A stretch of DNA of 30,937 nt from a virus: positions 1 to 30,937 of the IMG/VR virus record IMGVR_UViG_3300042295_000584. One strand, written 5' to 3'. The stretch's first letter is position 1. Each line of letters opens with the position of its first letter. Positions 8,744 to 14,930 of this stretch are shown one piece after another. The notes under the pieces are model-generated. The model worked only from the letters and a program-made list of their open reading frames with translations, was not told where the DNA came from and did no database searches. The translations under genes and the position numbers were made by a program.

Positions 8744-8784
8744 CCAACTCGGGGAAGGGGACCAATCCAAGCACCCTGAGTTGG
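8744..8784. repeat. Imperfect inverted repeat (CCAACTCGGGG / CCCTGAGTTGG)
   Basis: Ten of eleven positions pair across a loop of about 19 bases. It lies between the stop of the 78-residue gene and the stronger hairpin at 8695-8730, so the two may form a tandem termination region for the leftward transcript. No T-run is present. Confidence 0.5.
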
Positions 8785-8812
8785 GATTACTTTACATTAT
8801 TGACTTGTGACT

Positions 8813-9049
8813 CTACAAATCTTCGTCAGAAGTCTTTGGAACAGGGAGAGGGGTGACTCTTTCCATTACAAAAGTACGCATGGAGTTCTTGCCTCCGGGG
8901 TCTTTATCTCCCCCGTAAACAGTCACAGAGTTGTCACTCTCATTGATCTTTACAAACTTATATGGTCCACGCTCTCCAGCCACCGTCACAGGGTGATTTC
9001 TCTGTACCTCAGTGAGGGGAGGCGTTGTTAGTTCTTTCTTAGTGGTCAC
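8813..9049 (-). CDS. Small beta-rich protein, actinophage-type hypothetical
   Basis: 78 residues. The pattern HPVTVAGERGPYKFVKINESDNSVTVYGGDK...RTFVMERVTPL suggests a small five-stranded beta barrel (SH3- or OB-like) of the sort common among actinophage hypothetical proteins. The start is GTG at 9047-9049, sharing bases with the TGA stop of the preceding gene (GTGA), so it is translationally coupled. It is the last gene of a leftward operon that begins at 9604 and stops at the hairpin at 8695-8730. Function unknown. Confidence 0.7.
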   Translation of the reverse strand: MTTKKELTTPPLTEVQRNHPVTVAGERGPYKFVKINESDNSVTVYGGDKDPGGKNSMRTFVMERVTPLPVPKTSDEDL

Positions 9050-9330
9050 TGCTGCGTTTCAGCCTTTTCACGCTTCTTCTTAGCCCGGTAATCCGAGTAA
9101 TACTCACGGTTGATCTGCACACAACGCTCGCCCTGACATCCCTGCTGGTAACGGTAGATGCTCGCATCGGCACACGTTTTTGAGTCACAGTCAGGGTTAA
9201 TGCCGCAGATGCCATTCTGAGATGTGACGTTAGGACGCATACGGCGACCCGGACGTTCTTTTTCAAGAAAAGCAATTCGCTGCTCTAATGCTTCGATTCG
9301 CTCTTCGATTGTGATGCTTTTGTCACTCAT
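9046..9330 (-). CDS. Cys-rich small protein with an N-terminal coiled coil
   Basis: 94 residues. Residues 6-27 (ITIEERIEALEQRIAFLEKE) predict a short coiled coil. The second half has four or five cysteines in the pattern CGINPDC...KTC...GCQGERC, followed by VQINREYYSDYRAKKKREK. The segment YRYQQGC...C...NREYYSDYR resembles a Cys/Arg-rich module widespread in actinophage small proteins (an H/Y-G-C-R-C-x-x-C type motif), probably zinc-binding and perhaps DNA-binding. GAGGAG upstream supports the start, and it overlaps the preceding gene by 8 bases. Function is inferred only. Confidence 0.75.
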   Translation of the reverse strand: MSDKSITIEERIEALEQRIAFLEKERPGRRMRPNVTSQNGICGINPDCDSKTCADASIYRYQQGCQGERCVQINREYYSDYRAKKKREKAETQQ

Positions 9331-9604
9331 TGGATGACTCCTCGTGGGTTTCGATAACTAGTTGGTAAACGATGGACTGGTGGAGATCGTTCTTGATCCC
9401 GTACCAACCTGTACTCCGTGGGTCTTCTTCCCAGTCAAGACTGTAAGGGGACCTCTGTAGGAGACCAATGAGTGATCTCCTAGTACTTTCAGCAAAGGCT
9501 CTAAAATCCGGCTTCGTACAGTCCCCTGTGGGTTTGTAGTCTCGGTAGAGCCTTACTTTGTAACGATTAGTGTCAGGCGGTAATTTTAGTTGTAGTTGGT
9601 CCAT
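9323..9604 (-). CDS. Hypothetical protein, first gene of a leftward operon
   Basis: 93 residues with no recognised family. A mixed alpha/beta pattern: an N-terminal strand (KYKVRLYRDY-like), a helical middle (FRAFAESTRRSLIGLLQR) and a C-terminal strand (SIVYQLVIETHEE). The N-terminus reads MDQLQLKLP. A good -35/-10 pair ends eight bases before its ATG, so the mRNA is predicted to start at or within two bases of the start codon. It heads the group 9323-9046-8813, which overlap or share bases. Confidence 0.7.
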   Translation of the reverse strand: MDQLQLKLPPDTNRYKVRLYRDYKPTGDCTKPDFRAFAESTRRSLIGLLQRSPYSLDWEEDPRSTGWYGIKNDLHQSIVYQLVIETHEESSNE

Positions 9605-9612
9605 GCCCGCAG

Positions 9613-9640
9613 AGTATACGGATCATTTCGCACTAGTCAA
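9613..9640 (-). promoter_or_regulatory. Strong sigma70-type promoter, predicted near-leaderless start
   Basis: Reading leftward: TTGACT (9635-9640), a 16-base spacer, TATACT (9613-9618), then eight bases to the ATG at 9604. The promoter overlaps the end of the preceding gene (stop near 9637). It would drive the small operon ending at the 8695-8730 hairpin. Confidence 0.7.
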
Positions 9641-9876
9641 GTATTCCGACTACTAAGTTCCTGACAACCAAGAGATGCCGTCTCAAGACTGACGCTCATC
9701 CAATTCAGAATGGCTCCTCGGACGGATTCATCTCCTTGTCGGTATTGCGTGAGGGTGTACTGCGCTTCCATGAGATTGCTCTCAATGAGAAGGTACACAT
9801 CCTCTGACGGCATACCTTTTAACTTTGTTGGTTCAATCGCAGTCGGCTCAGTTACCTTGCGCTTTAGTAAACCCAC
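9637..9876 (-). CDS. Small helical hypothetical protein
   Basis: 79 residues, mostly predicted helical after residue 24 (SEDVYLLIESNLMEAQYTLTQYR, then VRGAILNWMSVSLETASLG). The pattern of amphipathic helices suggests a small helical-bundle protein. The start is GTG at 9874-9876, with GAGGAG eight bases upstream inside the end of the preceding gene; the two genes overlap by 13 bases. The downstream promoter at 9613-9640 begins at its stop codon. No family recognised. Confidence 0.7.
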   Translation of the reverse strand: MGLLKRKVTEPTAIEPTKLKGMPSEDVYLLIESNLMEAQYTLTQYRQGDESVRGAILNWMSVSLETASLGCQELSSRNT

Positions 9877-10106
9877 TTGCCAATCTCCTCAGGTGTCTTT
9901 TCCACCTCATGGATGATCGGCTTCTTGCTCTTACGACAGAAGCCTAGGTGGACGGCTCGGGAACCTACACGGAACCGGAGAGCATGTCCAACTCGGAATG
10001 GTGGTGCCGTTTCAGCCATCCATGCTGTGTCGATGACCTTACCTTCGGCTCCATACTCTTTGGCCCAATACAGAGGACCCTTACCTTTGATATGTACTTG
10101 TGCCAC
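9864..10106 (-). CDS. Small hypothetical protein of the Rpf operon
   Basis: 80 residues, basic. Begins with GTG (MAQVHIKGKGPLYWAKEYG) with AAGGA six bases upstream. The sequence has alternating hydrophobic residues that suggest a small beta domain (FRVGHALRFRVGSRAVHLGFCRKSKKPIIHEV). It starts nine bases after the stop of the KTSC gene and overlaps the next gene by 13 bases, so it is part of one leftward operon led by the Rpf-like lysin. Function unknown. Confidence 0.7.
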   Translation of the reverse strand: MAQVHIKGKGPLYWAKEYGAEGKVIDTAWMAETAPPFRVGHALRFRVGSRAVHLGFCRKSKKPIIHEVEKTPEEIGKWVY

Positions 10107-10114
10107 GATGTTCC

Positions 10115-10534
10115 TTACCTGATGTCCCAGCCTTCAGTTTCAAGGCCTGAACGATAGTCAATAGTAGGCTTCTTGCCTTCTTTTTTATCTTTAGCCGTCT
10201 GAGTTCTAGATACTAGACCACGACGACTAGTATTTGATGGTTCGACAACTTCGTCAACTGTCATTAAATCATATGAGAACTCATTGAAAGGGTTATTGAT
10301 ACGCCTTCCCTTAGAAGTTGAACGGGCGAACTGGACGTACTGAGAGTAAGGAATATCTTCGTAAATACCGTAGATGTATCCCCAGTTCTTCTGATTCTTC
10401 CACTGAACTTGAACTGCGTTATTGGCAAAGTCGTATCGATATCTACTTACTCGGGTAGAGGAAGGAGCCGAAGTCCAAGGGGACAAATCCCACTCGTCAC
10501 CCCAATCATCAGGGCGATCATAAACTCTTGGCAC
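10115..10534 (-). CDS. KTSC-domain protein
   Basis: 139 residues. Residues about 24-90 fit the KTSC domain: SSTRVSRYRYDFANNAVQVQW (start of the domain, SS then a Tyr-containing strand), GYIYGIYEDIPYSQYVQFARSTSKGRRIN (the Y-x-Y...VP...A-x-S-x-G pattern). The family is named for C-terminal residues of a lysyl-tRNA synthetase subgroup and is frequent in phages; its role is unknown but is often suggested to be RNA or protein binding. The C-terminal 50 residues are basic. The start is GTG at 10532-10534 with GGAGGAG close upstream. It follows the Rpf-like gene by 34 bases in the same direction. Confidence 0.78.
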   Translation of the reverse strand: MPRVYDRPDDWGDEWDLSPWTSAPSSTRVSRYRYDFANNAVQVQWKNQKNWGYIYGIYEDIPYSQYVQFARSTSKGRRINNPFNEFSYDLMTVDEVVEPSNTSRRGLVSRTQTAKDKKEGKKPTIDYRSGLETEGWDIR

Positions 10535-10568
10535 GACTCCTCCTCTTCCCTAGTAAGTATTACCTATT

Positions 10569-11126
10569 CTACAACCAATTAAATTTCCTGCTACAACCCG
10601 GCCAAGCCTTCCAGCCGGATGAAGCAAGTACTCGCTCAGCAACCACAATCTGTTGCTCTCGGCTTGCCTCCCATGGGTGTGGAGCAAACTCTCCTCCACC
10701 GAAAGACAGCCACGTTGAGTACGAGCGTTGGTGCATGAACTGGAGTCCGCCACCAAACCCGTTTCCGGTGTTGGTAGCCCAGTTTCCTCCAGCCTCACAC
10801 TGAGCCAATCTATCCCAGCGACTACCGTCACCCGGATCATAATTCGGCTCAACAGCGGGAGCGCTGTCTACTCGTTGTGCTTTTTGTGCTTGCTGAGCCT
10901 TTTCGGACTCAACACGGTTTGCTTCTGCCAAGAAGGAACTCAGTTCTGCGATCGCAACGTCAATGACGTATTGATCGGAGGGTAGTGGAGGCTGCTCCAC
11001 CGCTGGGGCTTCTTCGGCAACAATAGTTACCGTTGTAGCGGAACCGTCAGCAAGAGCGACGGTTCCGGCTGTGACTGTTAAGAATGAGATAACTCCCAGT
11101 CCTAGCAGTTTCTTTCCGTTTGTCAT
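10569..11126 (-). CDS. Rpf-like secreted transglycosylase (probable lysin or cell-wall enzyme)
   Basis: 185 residues from the ATG at 11124-11126 ([10 protein letters not shown]), chosen for the AAAGGA six bases upstream; a longer start adds nine residues with no ribosome site. Residues 1-27 form a signal peptide ending ALADG, predicting export. A Pro/Ala and Gln-rich linker runs to about residue 100. Residues 103-181 match the resuscitation-promoting-factor transglycosylase fold: [13 protein letters not shown] with the catalytic Glu at 111, [19 protein letters not shown], and WPGCS; Cys110 and Cys178 should form the family's disulfide. Rpf enzymes cut the glycan strand of actinobacterial peptidoglycan. 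An insertion around residues 131-150 is longer than usual. It pairs with the amidase 1 kb away, so host lysis is the likely role, but exported phage Rpf proteins may instead aid infection or alter dormancy. Confidence 0.9.
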   Translation of the reverse strand: MTNGKKLLGLGVISFLTVTAGTVALADGSATTVTIVAEEAPAVEQPPLPSDQYVIDVAIAELSSFLAEANRVESEKAQQAQKAQRVDSAPAVEPNYDPGDGSRWDRLAQCEAGGNWATNTGNGFGGGLQFMHQRSYSTWLSFGGGEFAPHPWEASREQQIVVAERVLASSGWKAWPGCSRKFNWL

Positions 11127-11149
11127 GTGTTCCTTTCCCGAAAGCCCGA

Positions 11150-11172
11150 TCAAAAACCCTTGTAGTTTTTGA
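11150..11172 (-). repeat. Hairpin in the leader of the Rpf-like gene
   Basis: TCAAAAAC and GTTTTTGA form an 8-bp stem around a seven-base loop, in the leader between the predicted start near 11207 and the ATG. It could modulate expression of the lysin, or be a leftover terminator (its T-rich arm falls in the stem). Confidence 0.45.
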
Positions 11173-11218
11173 ACGGGTGGTCCTTCGTATTGGTTTCCGC
11201 AGACAAAGCGGTCTTACT

Positions 11219-11247
11219 ACTGTAACCTGCTATTCATCTTACTGCAA
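11219..11247 (-). promoter_or_regulatory. Promoter of the Rpf-like lysin operon
   Basis: Reading leftward: TTGCAG (11242-11247), 17 bases, TACAGT (11219-11224). The predicted start lies near 11212, giving a leader of about 85 bases that contains a hairpin at 11150-11172. The leader is much longer than those of the neighbouring leaderless genes. Confidence 0.6.
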
Positions 11248-11267
11248 ATAAAACATATCGCACTTTA

Positions 11268-11301
11268 CTAATCGTTAGGATTACCAAGGCTTAGCGATTA
11301 G
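11268..11301. promoter_or_regulatory. Inverted repeat at the divergent promoters (possible operator)
   Basis: CTAATCG at 11268-11274 and CGATTAG at 11295-11301 are inverted arms, extended on both sides with partial symmetry (CTAATCGTTAG against CTAATCGCTAA). The arms lie upstream of the predicted -35/-10 of the rightward gene at 11317 and about 20 bases from the leftward lysin promoter. A repressor that binds here could coordinate both directions; no repressor gene is seen in the window. Confidence 0.4.
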
Positions 11302-11310
11302 GTGTAGAGT
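11281..11310 (+). promoter_or_regulatory. Promoter for the 109-residue rightward gene, leaderless
   Basis: TTACCA (11281-11286), 18 bases, TAGAGT (11305-11310), then six bases to ATG 11317. No Shine-Dalgarno is present, which fits a leaderless start. Confidence 0.5.
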
Positions 11311-11316
11311 AGGTAC

Positions 11317-11646
11317 ATGATTGAATCAAATGACTGGGACCACGATCATTCAAACTGCGATCACGATGACGTTGATGACATTATGGTCATCGCCATTGCG
11401 GCAGATACTGAGACGTGGCTTCCTCATCTAGTACTCGGTGTTCCGGTCGATGAGGAAGAATCAATCGGTGGAATGGTACCGGTTACTCTTACTCCTGAAG
11501 AGGCTTATCAGGTAGGGGCATACCTCATTCAAGCCGCCTCAACGGTGTCGTCGTTCTACAACGAACTTCTTGATAAGAGCATCGAAGAGCGCAAAGAGAT
11601 CATCTCGCTAGAGAGTCACTTCTTGGATTCTTCGTACCCTCTTTGA
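11317..11646 (+). CDS. Hypothetical 109-residue rightward protein
   Basis: 109 residues. The N-terminus is Asp/His-rich (WDHDHSNCDHDDVDDI), a likely metal-binding or simply acidic tail. The middle is a predicted beta-alpha pattern (MVIAIAADTETWLPHLVLGVPVDEEE), followed by VTLTPEEAYQVGAYLIQAAS, resembling a common small actinophage module with L-T-P-x-E-A preceding a helix. The ATG at 11317 is six bases after a -10-like TAGAGT. Its 3' end overlaps the leftward 82-residue gene by 31 bases, so the two are convergent and antisense at their ends. Function unknown. Confidence 0.7.
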   Translation: MIESNDWDHDHSNCDHDDVDDIMVIAIAADTETWLPHLVLGVPVDEEESIGGMVPVTLTPEEAYQVGAYLIQAASTVSSFYNELLDKSIEERKEIISLESHFLDSSYPL

Positions 11647-11864
11647 GCGCCTAATCCTGCTACAGCGTCAATCACATAGGGCGCTGCAACAAAGGTTGCT
11701 TTATCGAAGAACGTGGTGTCCTCACCTGACATTGTTTGTACTGCAACGTAAGTGAGAATTGCCTCGTTTACCGGGGTAAGTTTTGCTTTACGGGTAGTAC
11801 TTTCCTGACGCTTTGACACCGTTGGCGTGATCAGGTCGCTGATGAACTTCCCAAATTTATTCAT
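11616..11864 (-). CDS. Small protein of the lysis region, possible membrane or holin-like protein
   Basis: 82 residues from the ATG at 11862-11864. I prefer this start over upstream ones because a consensus promoter (TTGACA, 17 bases, TACGCT) ends exactly six bases before it; longer forms would run antisense through the rightward gene at 11946. The N-terminal 30 residues are basic. The C-terminal half has one modest hydrophobic stretch (ATFVAAPYVIDAVAGLGA), which could be a single membrane segment but is weak. The position between two cell-wall enzymes makes a holin or regulator of lysis tempting; the hydrophobicity is too low to claim it. It overlaps the rightward gene ending at 11646. Confidence 0.6.
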   Translation of the reverse strand: MNKFGKFISDLITPTVSKRQESTTRKAKLTPVNEAILTYVAVQTMSGEDTTFFDKATFVAAPYVIDAVAGLGAQRGYEESKK

Positions 11865-11870
11865 GTTGTT

Positions 11871-11899
11871 AGCGTATGTGCTAACGGAAAGCATGTCAA
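11871..11899 (-). promoter_or_regulatory. Consensus promoter, leaderless
   Basis: Reading leftward: TTGACA (11894-11899), 17 bases, TACGCT (11871-11876), six bases, ATG 11864. The best match to consensus in this window. It is back-to-back with the rightward -10 at 11932-11937, so the two promoters are divergent and nearly touching. Confidence 0.7.
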
Positions 11900-11928
11900 G
11901 TCTTTTGTTCCATATTCCCATCACCGCT

Positions 11929-11937
11929 TGTGATAAT
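11929..11937 (+). promoter_or_regulatory. Extended -10 for the CxxC protein and endolysin operon
   Basis: TGT followed by GATAAT (11932-11937), eight bases before the ATG at 11946. The predicted start is at or one base before the start codon. No convincing -35 is seen; the extended TGn element may compensate. Confidence 0.55.
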
Positions 11938-11945
11938 CTTGATGC

Positions 11946-12164
11946 ATGGGAAAGAAGGCCATAGCCTTCCAAGTGAAGGAAACGACAGTAACTGGACTTG
12001 AACTTGCCTGCGGTAAGTGTCCAGTCGTTCTTCAACTGACCCATGATTCTAACTACCCCCTTCCTAAGCACAGATGCAATGGCGACATCAGAGATTTTGA
12101 CATCGTCATGGAATTAGATAGTTTGATTACCCGACAAAGCCGTATAGATAAATACTGGCGCTAA
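11946..12164 (+). CDS. Small cysteine-containing protein upstream of the endolysin
   Basis: 72 residues with a CxxC at residues 22-25 and a further Cys about 20 residues on (ACGKCPVVLQLTHDSNYPLPKHRC), a plausible three- or four-ligand zinc site when a His is added. The N-terminus has basic and hydrophobic residues without a signal. It begins directly downstream of an extended -10 (leaderless) and ends 13 bases before the amidase start, so the two form an operon. Its function is unknown; the position suggests a lysis accessory role, but small zinc-binding proteins of unknown function are common in actinophages. Confidence 0.65.
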   Translation: MGKKAIAFQVKETTVTGLELACGKCPVVLQLTHDSNYPLPKHRCNGDIRDFDIVMELDSLITRQSRIDKYWR

Positions 12165-12177
12165 ACATAGGAGAGAT

Positions 12178-13236
12178 ATGGGTTATTACCTTCTCGACAA
12201 CCCTCCGGCTTCACCACAGTTTTACCCATCTCGTAATAACGGACTGAGTGGTGGTGTTGTTATTCACACAACTGAAGGTTCCGGTGGAGACACCGCTGCC
12301 GAAAATACCGCATCGTTTATTTCCCGTAGGCGAGATCCGGGCAGTTACCACATGATCGTTGATACGGATTCGTCTGTTGCCATGCTGCCCGATGACTATG
12401 TGGCCTTCGGAGTGGCTGTCTCGGGATTCAATAGCCGTTGCTGGATGATTGCTATCGCAGCACGCTCATCGGACCTTGACCCCAATAGCCCATACACTCA
12501 GACTGAGATCGACCGAATGGGCGCTGAAATCGCCGCCTTTTGGAAACGTAATGGCATCAACATTGCTGAAGCATCACAGTTCATTGGTGATGGTGTAAAG
12601 GACCGACCCGGACTCGCACATCATGGCGACGTTCAGCCAGCAGATCGTTCAGACGCTTGGAGCCGTCGTGAAGACCGGTGGATCTTCGACTCGCTACTTC
12701 TTCAGGCCATCGAACGTCATGCCGGTGTTGCCCCTGTAGTGCCTCCTACGCCCACTCAGCCGGTCCCTGTGGCCCCTGAAACTATGTGGCGTGTTGGTTC
12801 TACCGGTGACAAGGTCCGATCGATCCAAGGTATCGTAGGCGTTGCTCAAGACGGAATCTTCGGTCCTCAAACCGAACGAGCCGTTATTCAATGGCAAAAG
12901 AACTTAAAGATCACCCCCGATGGCATTTGGGGACCAGCGACCGAACAGGCGACACACGACCTGTTTGTGTTCCTAAACAACCTTCCCGCCGTCGCTCCTA
13001 GTAACCCATTCTTTGATGCCTTGAACGATGCTCGTAATCAGGTGCTTCGTCAGGGATCAAGCGGTGGCGCTGTGAAGATTGCACAGTTGGCGCTTAACGG
13101 CAAGGGATACCGGCTTGTCGGTGACGGCATCTTCGGTCCAGCAACTGATAGTGCCGTTCGTCGTTTCCAATCATCCCGGGGACTTCAGGCTGACGGTATC
13201 GTCGGACCTCAGACGTGGGAAGCCCTTCTGTCCTAA
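12178..13236 (+). CDS. Endolysin: N-acetylmuramoyl-L-alanine amidase with two peptidoglycan-binding repeats
   Basis: 352 residues. The amidase_2 (PGRP-like) domain spans about 10-180: GVVIHTTEG (zinc ligand His30), SYHMIVDTDSSVAML, and GLAHHGDVQPADRSDAW (His148 or His149 and Asp159 as ligand and catalytic region). It cleaves the bond between muramic acid and L-alanine. A Pro/Thr/Val-rich linker (about 184-203) precedes two PG_binding_1 repeats, about 205-262 (DGIFGPQTERAVIQWQ, DGIWGPATEQ) and 285-350 (DGIFGPATDSAVRRFQ, DGIVGPQTWEALL). No signal peptide is seen, so release depends on a holin or another route. The start has AGGAGA five bases upstream, unlike the leaderless neighbours. A hairpin with T6 follows within the convergent gene. 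Confidence 0.95.
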   Translation: MGYYLLDNPPASPQFYPSRNNGLSGGVVIHTTEGSGGDTAAENTASFISRRRDPGSYHMIVDTDSSVAMLPDDYVAFGVAVSGFNSRCWMIAIAARSSDLDPNSPYTQTEIDRMGAEIAAFWKRNGINIAEASQFIGDGVKDRPGLAHHGDVQPADRSDAWSRREDRWIFDSLLLQAIERHAGVAPVVPPTPTQPVPVAPETMWRVGSTGDKVRSIQGIVGVAQDGIFGPQTERAVIQWQKNLKITPDGIWGPATEQATHDLFVFLNNLPAVAPSNPFFDALNDARNQVLRQGSSGGAVKIAQLALNGKGYRLVGDGIFGPATDSAVRRFQSSRGLQADGIVGPQTWEALLS

Positions 13237-13409
13237 ATAAGTTTCAGGTTGATAATTGATTCAACCGGAATCTCAATAGCAACAAAGCCGCTGCTGGAAT
13301 ACTCGGTAACGAGTTGAAGGCAGCGGTTTTTTGCTTCTGTAAGCCAACCAATGCTGTGGGTTGGATCACCGTTATTATCCCAAAGAACCTCTACGGCTAC
13401 ATCGTGCAT
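13233..13409 (-). CDS. Small 58-residue protein, overlapping the stop of the endolysin gene
   Basis: 58 residues (MHDVAVEVLWDNNG...), not reported by a 60-residue cutoff. The ATG at 13407-13409 shares bases with the TAA stop of the metallophosphoesterase (TAATG), so it is translationally coupled; the stop lies inside the stop region of the convergent amidase gene. The alternation of hydrophobic residues with two strand-like segments (VAVEVLW, GFVAIEIPVESIINLKLI) indicates a real small alpha/beta protein. Codons look like those of neighbouring genes. Function unknown. Confidence 0.72.
   Translation of the reverse strand: MHDVAVEVLWDNNGDPTHSIGWLTEAKNRCLQLVTEYSSSGFVAIEIPVESIINLKLI
13288..13332 (+). 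terminator. Rho-independent terminator for the endolysin transcript
   Basis: CCGCTGC (13288-13294) pairs with GCAGCGG (13320-13326), directly followed by six T (13327-13332). The loop holds a second hairpin (ACTCG-GTAA-CGAGT). It lies inside the antisense 58-residue gene, so that gene must code around a terminator on the opposite strand. Confidence 0.75.
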
Positions 13410-14221
13410 TAGAACTTCCTAGCCGTGTACTTCTCTAGTGATACGCCTTCATACTTACGACATAGGTACGCCATGGATACGAACATAGGGTCATAGGCAC
13501 CATTCTCAACTTCATGGCACACAATCAGTCCACGCCAGTGGGCGTTTCCTTGGTATCCCTTATAATCTTCATCGTGCATATAAAAAGCCCCAGCGATGAG
13601 TCCACAATGCTGGTCACCATTCGCTAGGAAGCGAGTGCTGTAATCAAGCGTCTGCTGGTGACCCATGGTGAAGGAATGACCGATGGTCTTGAGACGGGTA
13701 GATGCCACACCGCCTATAGGCTTCCCTGACATAGGATTAGCCCAATAGTGGGCATAATGTACCCCATCTAGTTCCAAGGGCTTTAGAAACGGATGTACGG
13801 CCCATTCGTGGTCCTCATAGTTGAGGTCCGATAGTCCGATAGCGCCTTCCATCTTTGCATCGCTGTTAATTGCCCTAGTGATGCGGTCTTCATGGTTTCC
13901 AAGAAGAATGTGCCTTTCAGGAGCGTAGACACCTTTACGCCATTTCTTCTTAGGCTCGTTGTATCGATCCATAGCGCTATTGAGGATGTCAAAGCCTTTA
14001 TTAGCCGCTTCGATATCCTGAATGTAACGCTTTCCTTCATGGGACATCTTTCCAAAATCATAACTGGAAAGACTGTTCATATCCGCATGATCCCCAAGAT
14101 GTACGATAACGTCCGGCTTGCGGTCGATGATGTACTCAGAAGCCCAGTACAGATGATCCAAAGGAACACCGGGCTTTACTTGGGTATCAGGAATAACGAG
14201 GTGCGTACGAGGAGCGCTCAT
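13409..14221 (-). CDS. Calcineurin-like metallophosphoesterase
   Basis: 270 residues from the ATG at 14219-14221 (MSAPRTHLVIPDTQ); a GTG nine bases upstream is possible, but AGGTGG spaces better to the ATG. Metal-binding motifs of the family in order: VIPDTQ (Asp12), VIVHLGDHADM (G-D at 43-44), ILLGNHEDR (N-H at 109-110), TMGHQQ and ANGDQHCG. Such enzymes hydrolyse phosphomonoesters or diesters with a pair of metals. In phages they may act on nucleotides, DNA ends or tRNA; the natural substrate is not predictable. The Gln in DTQ replaces the usual His, as in several phage members. It is divergent from the dCMP deaminase with 47 bases between them, and its stop overlaps the 58-residue gene. 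Confidence 0.88.
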   Translation of the reverse strand: MSAPRTHLVIPDTQVKPGVPLDHLYWASEYIIDRKPDVIVHLGDHADMNSLSSYDFGKMSHEGKRYIQDIEAANKGFDILNSAMDRYNEPKKKWRKGVYAPERHILLGNHEDRITRAINSDAKMEGAIGLSDLNYEDHEWAVHPFLKPLELDGVHYAHYWANPMSGKPIGGVASTRLKTIGHSFTMGHQQTLDYSTRFLANGDQHCGLIAGAFYMHDEDYKGYQGNAHWRGLIVCHEVENGAYDPMFVSMAYLCRKYEGVSLEKYTARKF

Positions 14222-14255
14222 CAGGCCCACCTATCGATAGAGTTCTCGGATGCTG

Positions 14256-14261
14256 TAGGGT
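14256..14261 (+). promoter_or_regulatory. -10 element for the dCMP deaminase gene
   Basis: TAGGGT at 14256-14261, seven bases before ATG 14269. No Shine-Dalgarno, so a leaderless start is predicted. No clear -35; the palindrome TATCGATA at 14232-14239 lies upstream, between the divergent starts. Confidence 0.45.
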
Positions 14262-14268
14262 ACACGAC

Positions 14269-14730
14269 ATGACCAACTCAGTACATAGTCACGAACAAAA
14301 ATGGTTAGAGGCATGTGACATGCTAGCGCCAATGTTCTCAACTTGCGCCAAGCGTCAATACTTTTCTGTCGTATTAGCACCTAATAAGAGGGTCGCTGGA
14401 GTGGGCTACAACGGAAGCCCACCCGGAATGGCCCATTGCGTCGATGGAGCCTGCCCGAGGTTGCATCAGGACAGCCCTAGTGGCTCCTCATACGACAACT
14501 GCATTTCACAGCATGCCGAACAGGGAGCGCTCTTGTGGAGCGACCCAGCCCTTCGTCAGGGAGGAACGCTCATTGTTAACGGACCACCCTGCATGGGATG
14601 CGCCAAACTCATCGCATCGTCAGGTGTCCACAGGCTTGTGCATTATGTGGACAAGTCTTACGAATCTTGGCCTTTAGTGTATAATTTACTAAGCCAAGCG
14701 GGCGTGACCGTTATTGGAGTAGATAGATGA
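14269..14730 (+). CDS. dCMP deaminase-like enzyme
   Basis: 153 residues. Zinc-dependent deaminase signatures: HAEQGALLW (His82, Ala83, Glu84) and PPCMGCAKLIASSGV (PCxxC, Cys108 and Cys111). The N-terminal part VAGVGYNGSPPGMAHCVDGACP is the typical start of the dCMP deaminase/ComEB family. The product converts dCMP to dUMP, feeding thymidylate synthesis in infected cells. No thymidylate synthase is in the window. The ATG has a -10-like TAGGGT seven bases upstream and no Shine-Dalgarno. The stop (TGA) overlaps the next start as ATGA. Confidence 0.9.
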   Translation: MTNSVHSHEQKWLEACDMLAPMFSTCAKRQYFSVVLAPNKRVAGVGYNGSPPGMAHCVDGACPRLHQDSPSGSSYDNCISQHAEQGALLWSDPALRQGGTLIVNGPPCMGCAKLIASSGVHRLVHYVDKSYESWPLVYNLLSQAGVTVIGVDR

Positions 14731-14927
14731 GCAATGCTCTTGCATCATTCGTAAGTTACAGCCGTCGTTTAGAAGCCTGTGCCGCTCAGTTGGCAGAGGC
14801 TCTACGGGCCGTTCAGGTGCGCCACCCATGTAACTGTTCGGACGGCTATGACCGTCACACAGCCTCTATGGCACTTATGGAATACGCAGAACTACTGGAA
14901 GAGATCAATACTAATCAGAAAGATTAG
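14727..14927 (+). CDS. Small helical protein coupled to the deaminase
   Basis: 66 residues. Predicted two-helix protein (ASFVSYSRRLEACAAQLAEALRAVQV, then TASMALMEYAELLEEINTNQ) with CNCSDG between. Its ATG overlaps the deaminase stop by four bases (ATGA), so it is translationally coupled. A perfect hairpin terminates the transcript just beyond its end. Unrecognised; a regulatory or structural partner for the deaminase is speculation. Confidence 0.65.
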   Translation: MSNALASFVSYSRRLEACAAQLAEALRAVQVRHPCNCSDGYDRHTASMALMEYAELLEEINTNQKD

Positions 14928-14930
14928 TAT
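14908..14930. terminator. Bidirectional hairpin terminator between convergent genes
   Basis: ATACTAATC and GATTAGTAT form a perfect 9-bp stem around AGAAA. It overlaps the last codons of the rightward 66-residue gene and ends immediately before the stop codon of the leftward gene ending at 14931. The following TTTAC is short of a full T-run, so efficiency is uncertain. Confidence 0.65.

Noticed and set aside
11616-12071. The long form (151 residues) of the small lysis-region protein
   Set aside because: The extra part would be antisense to the rightward CxxC gene, while a consensus promoter ends six bases before the internal ATG at 11864.
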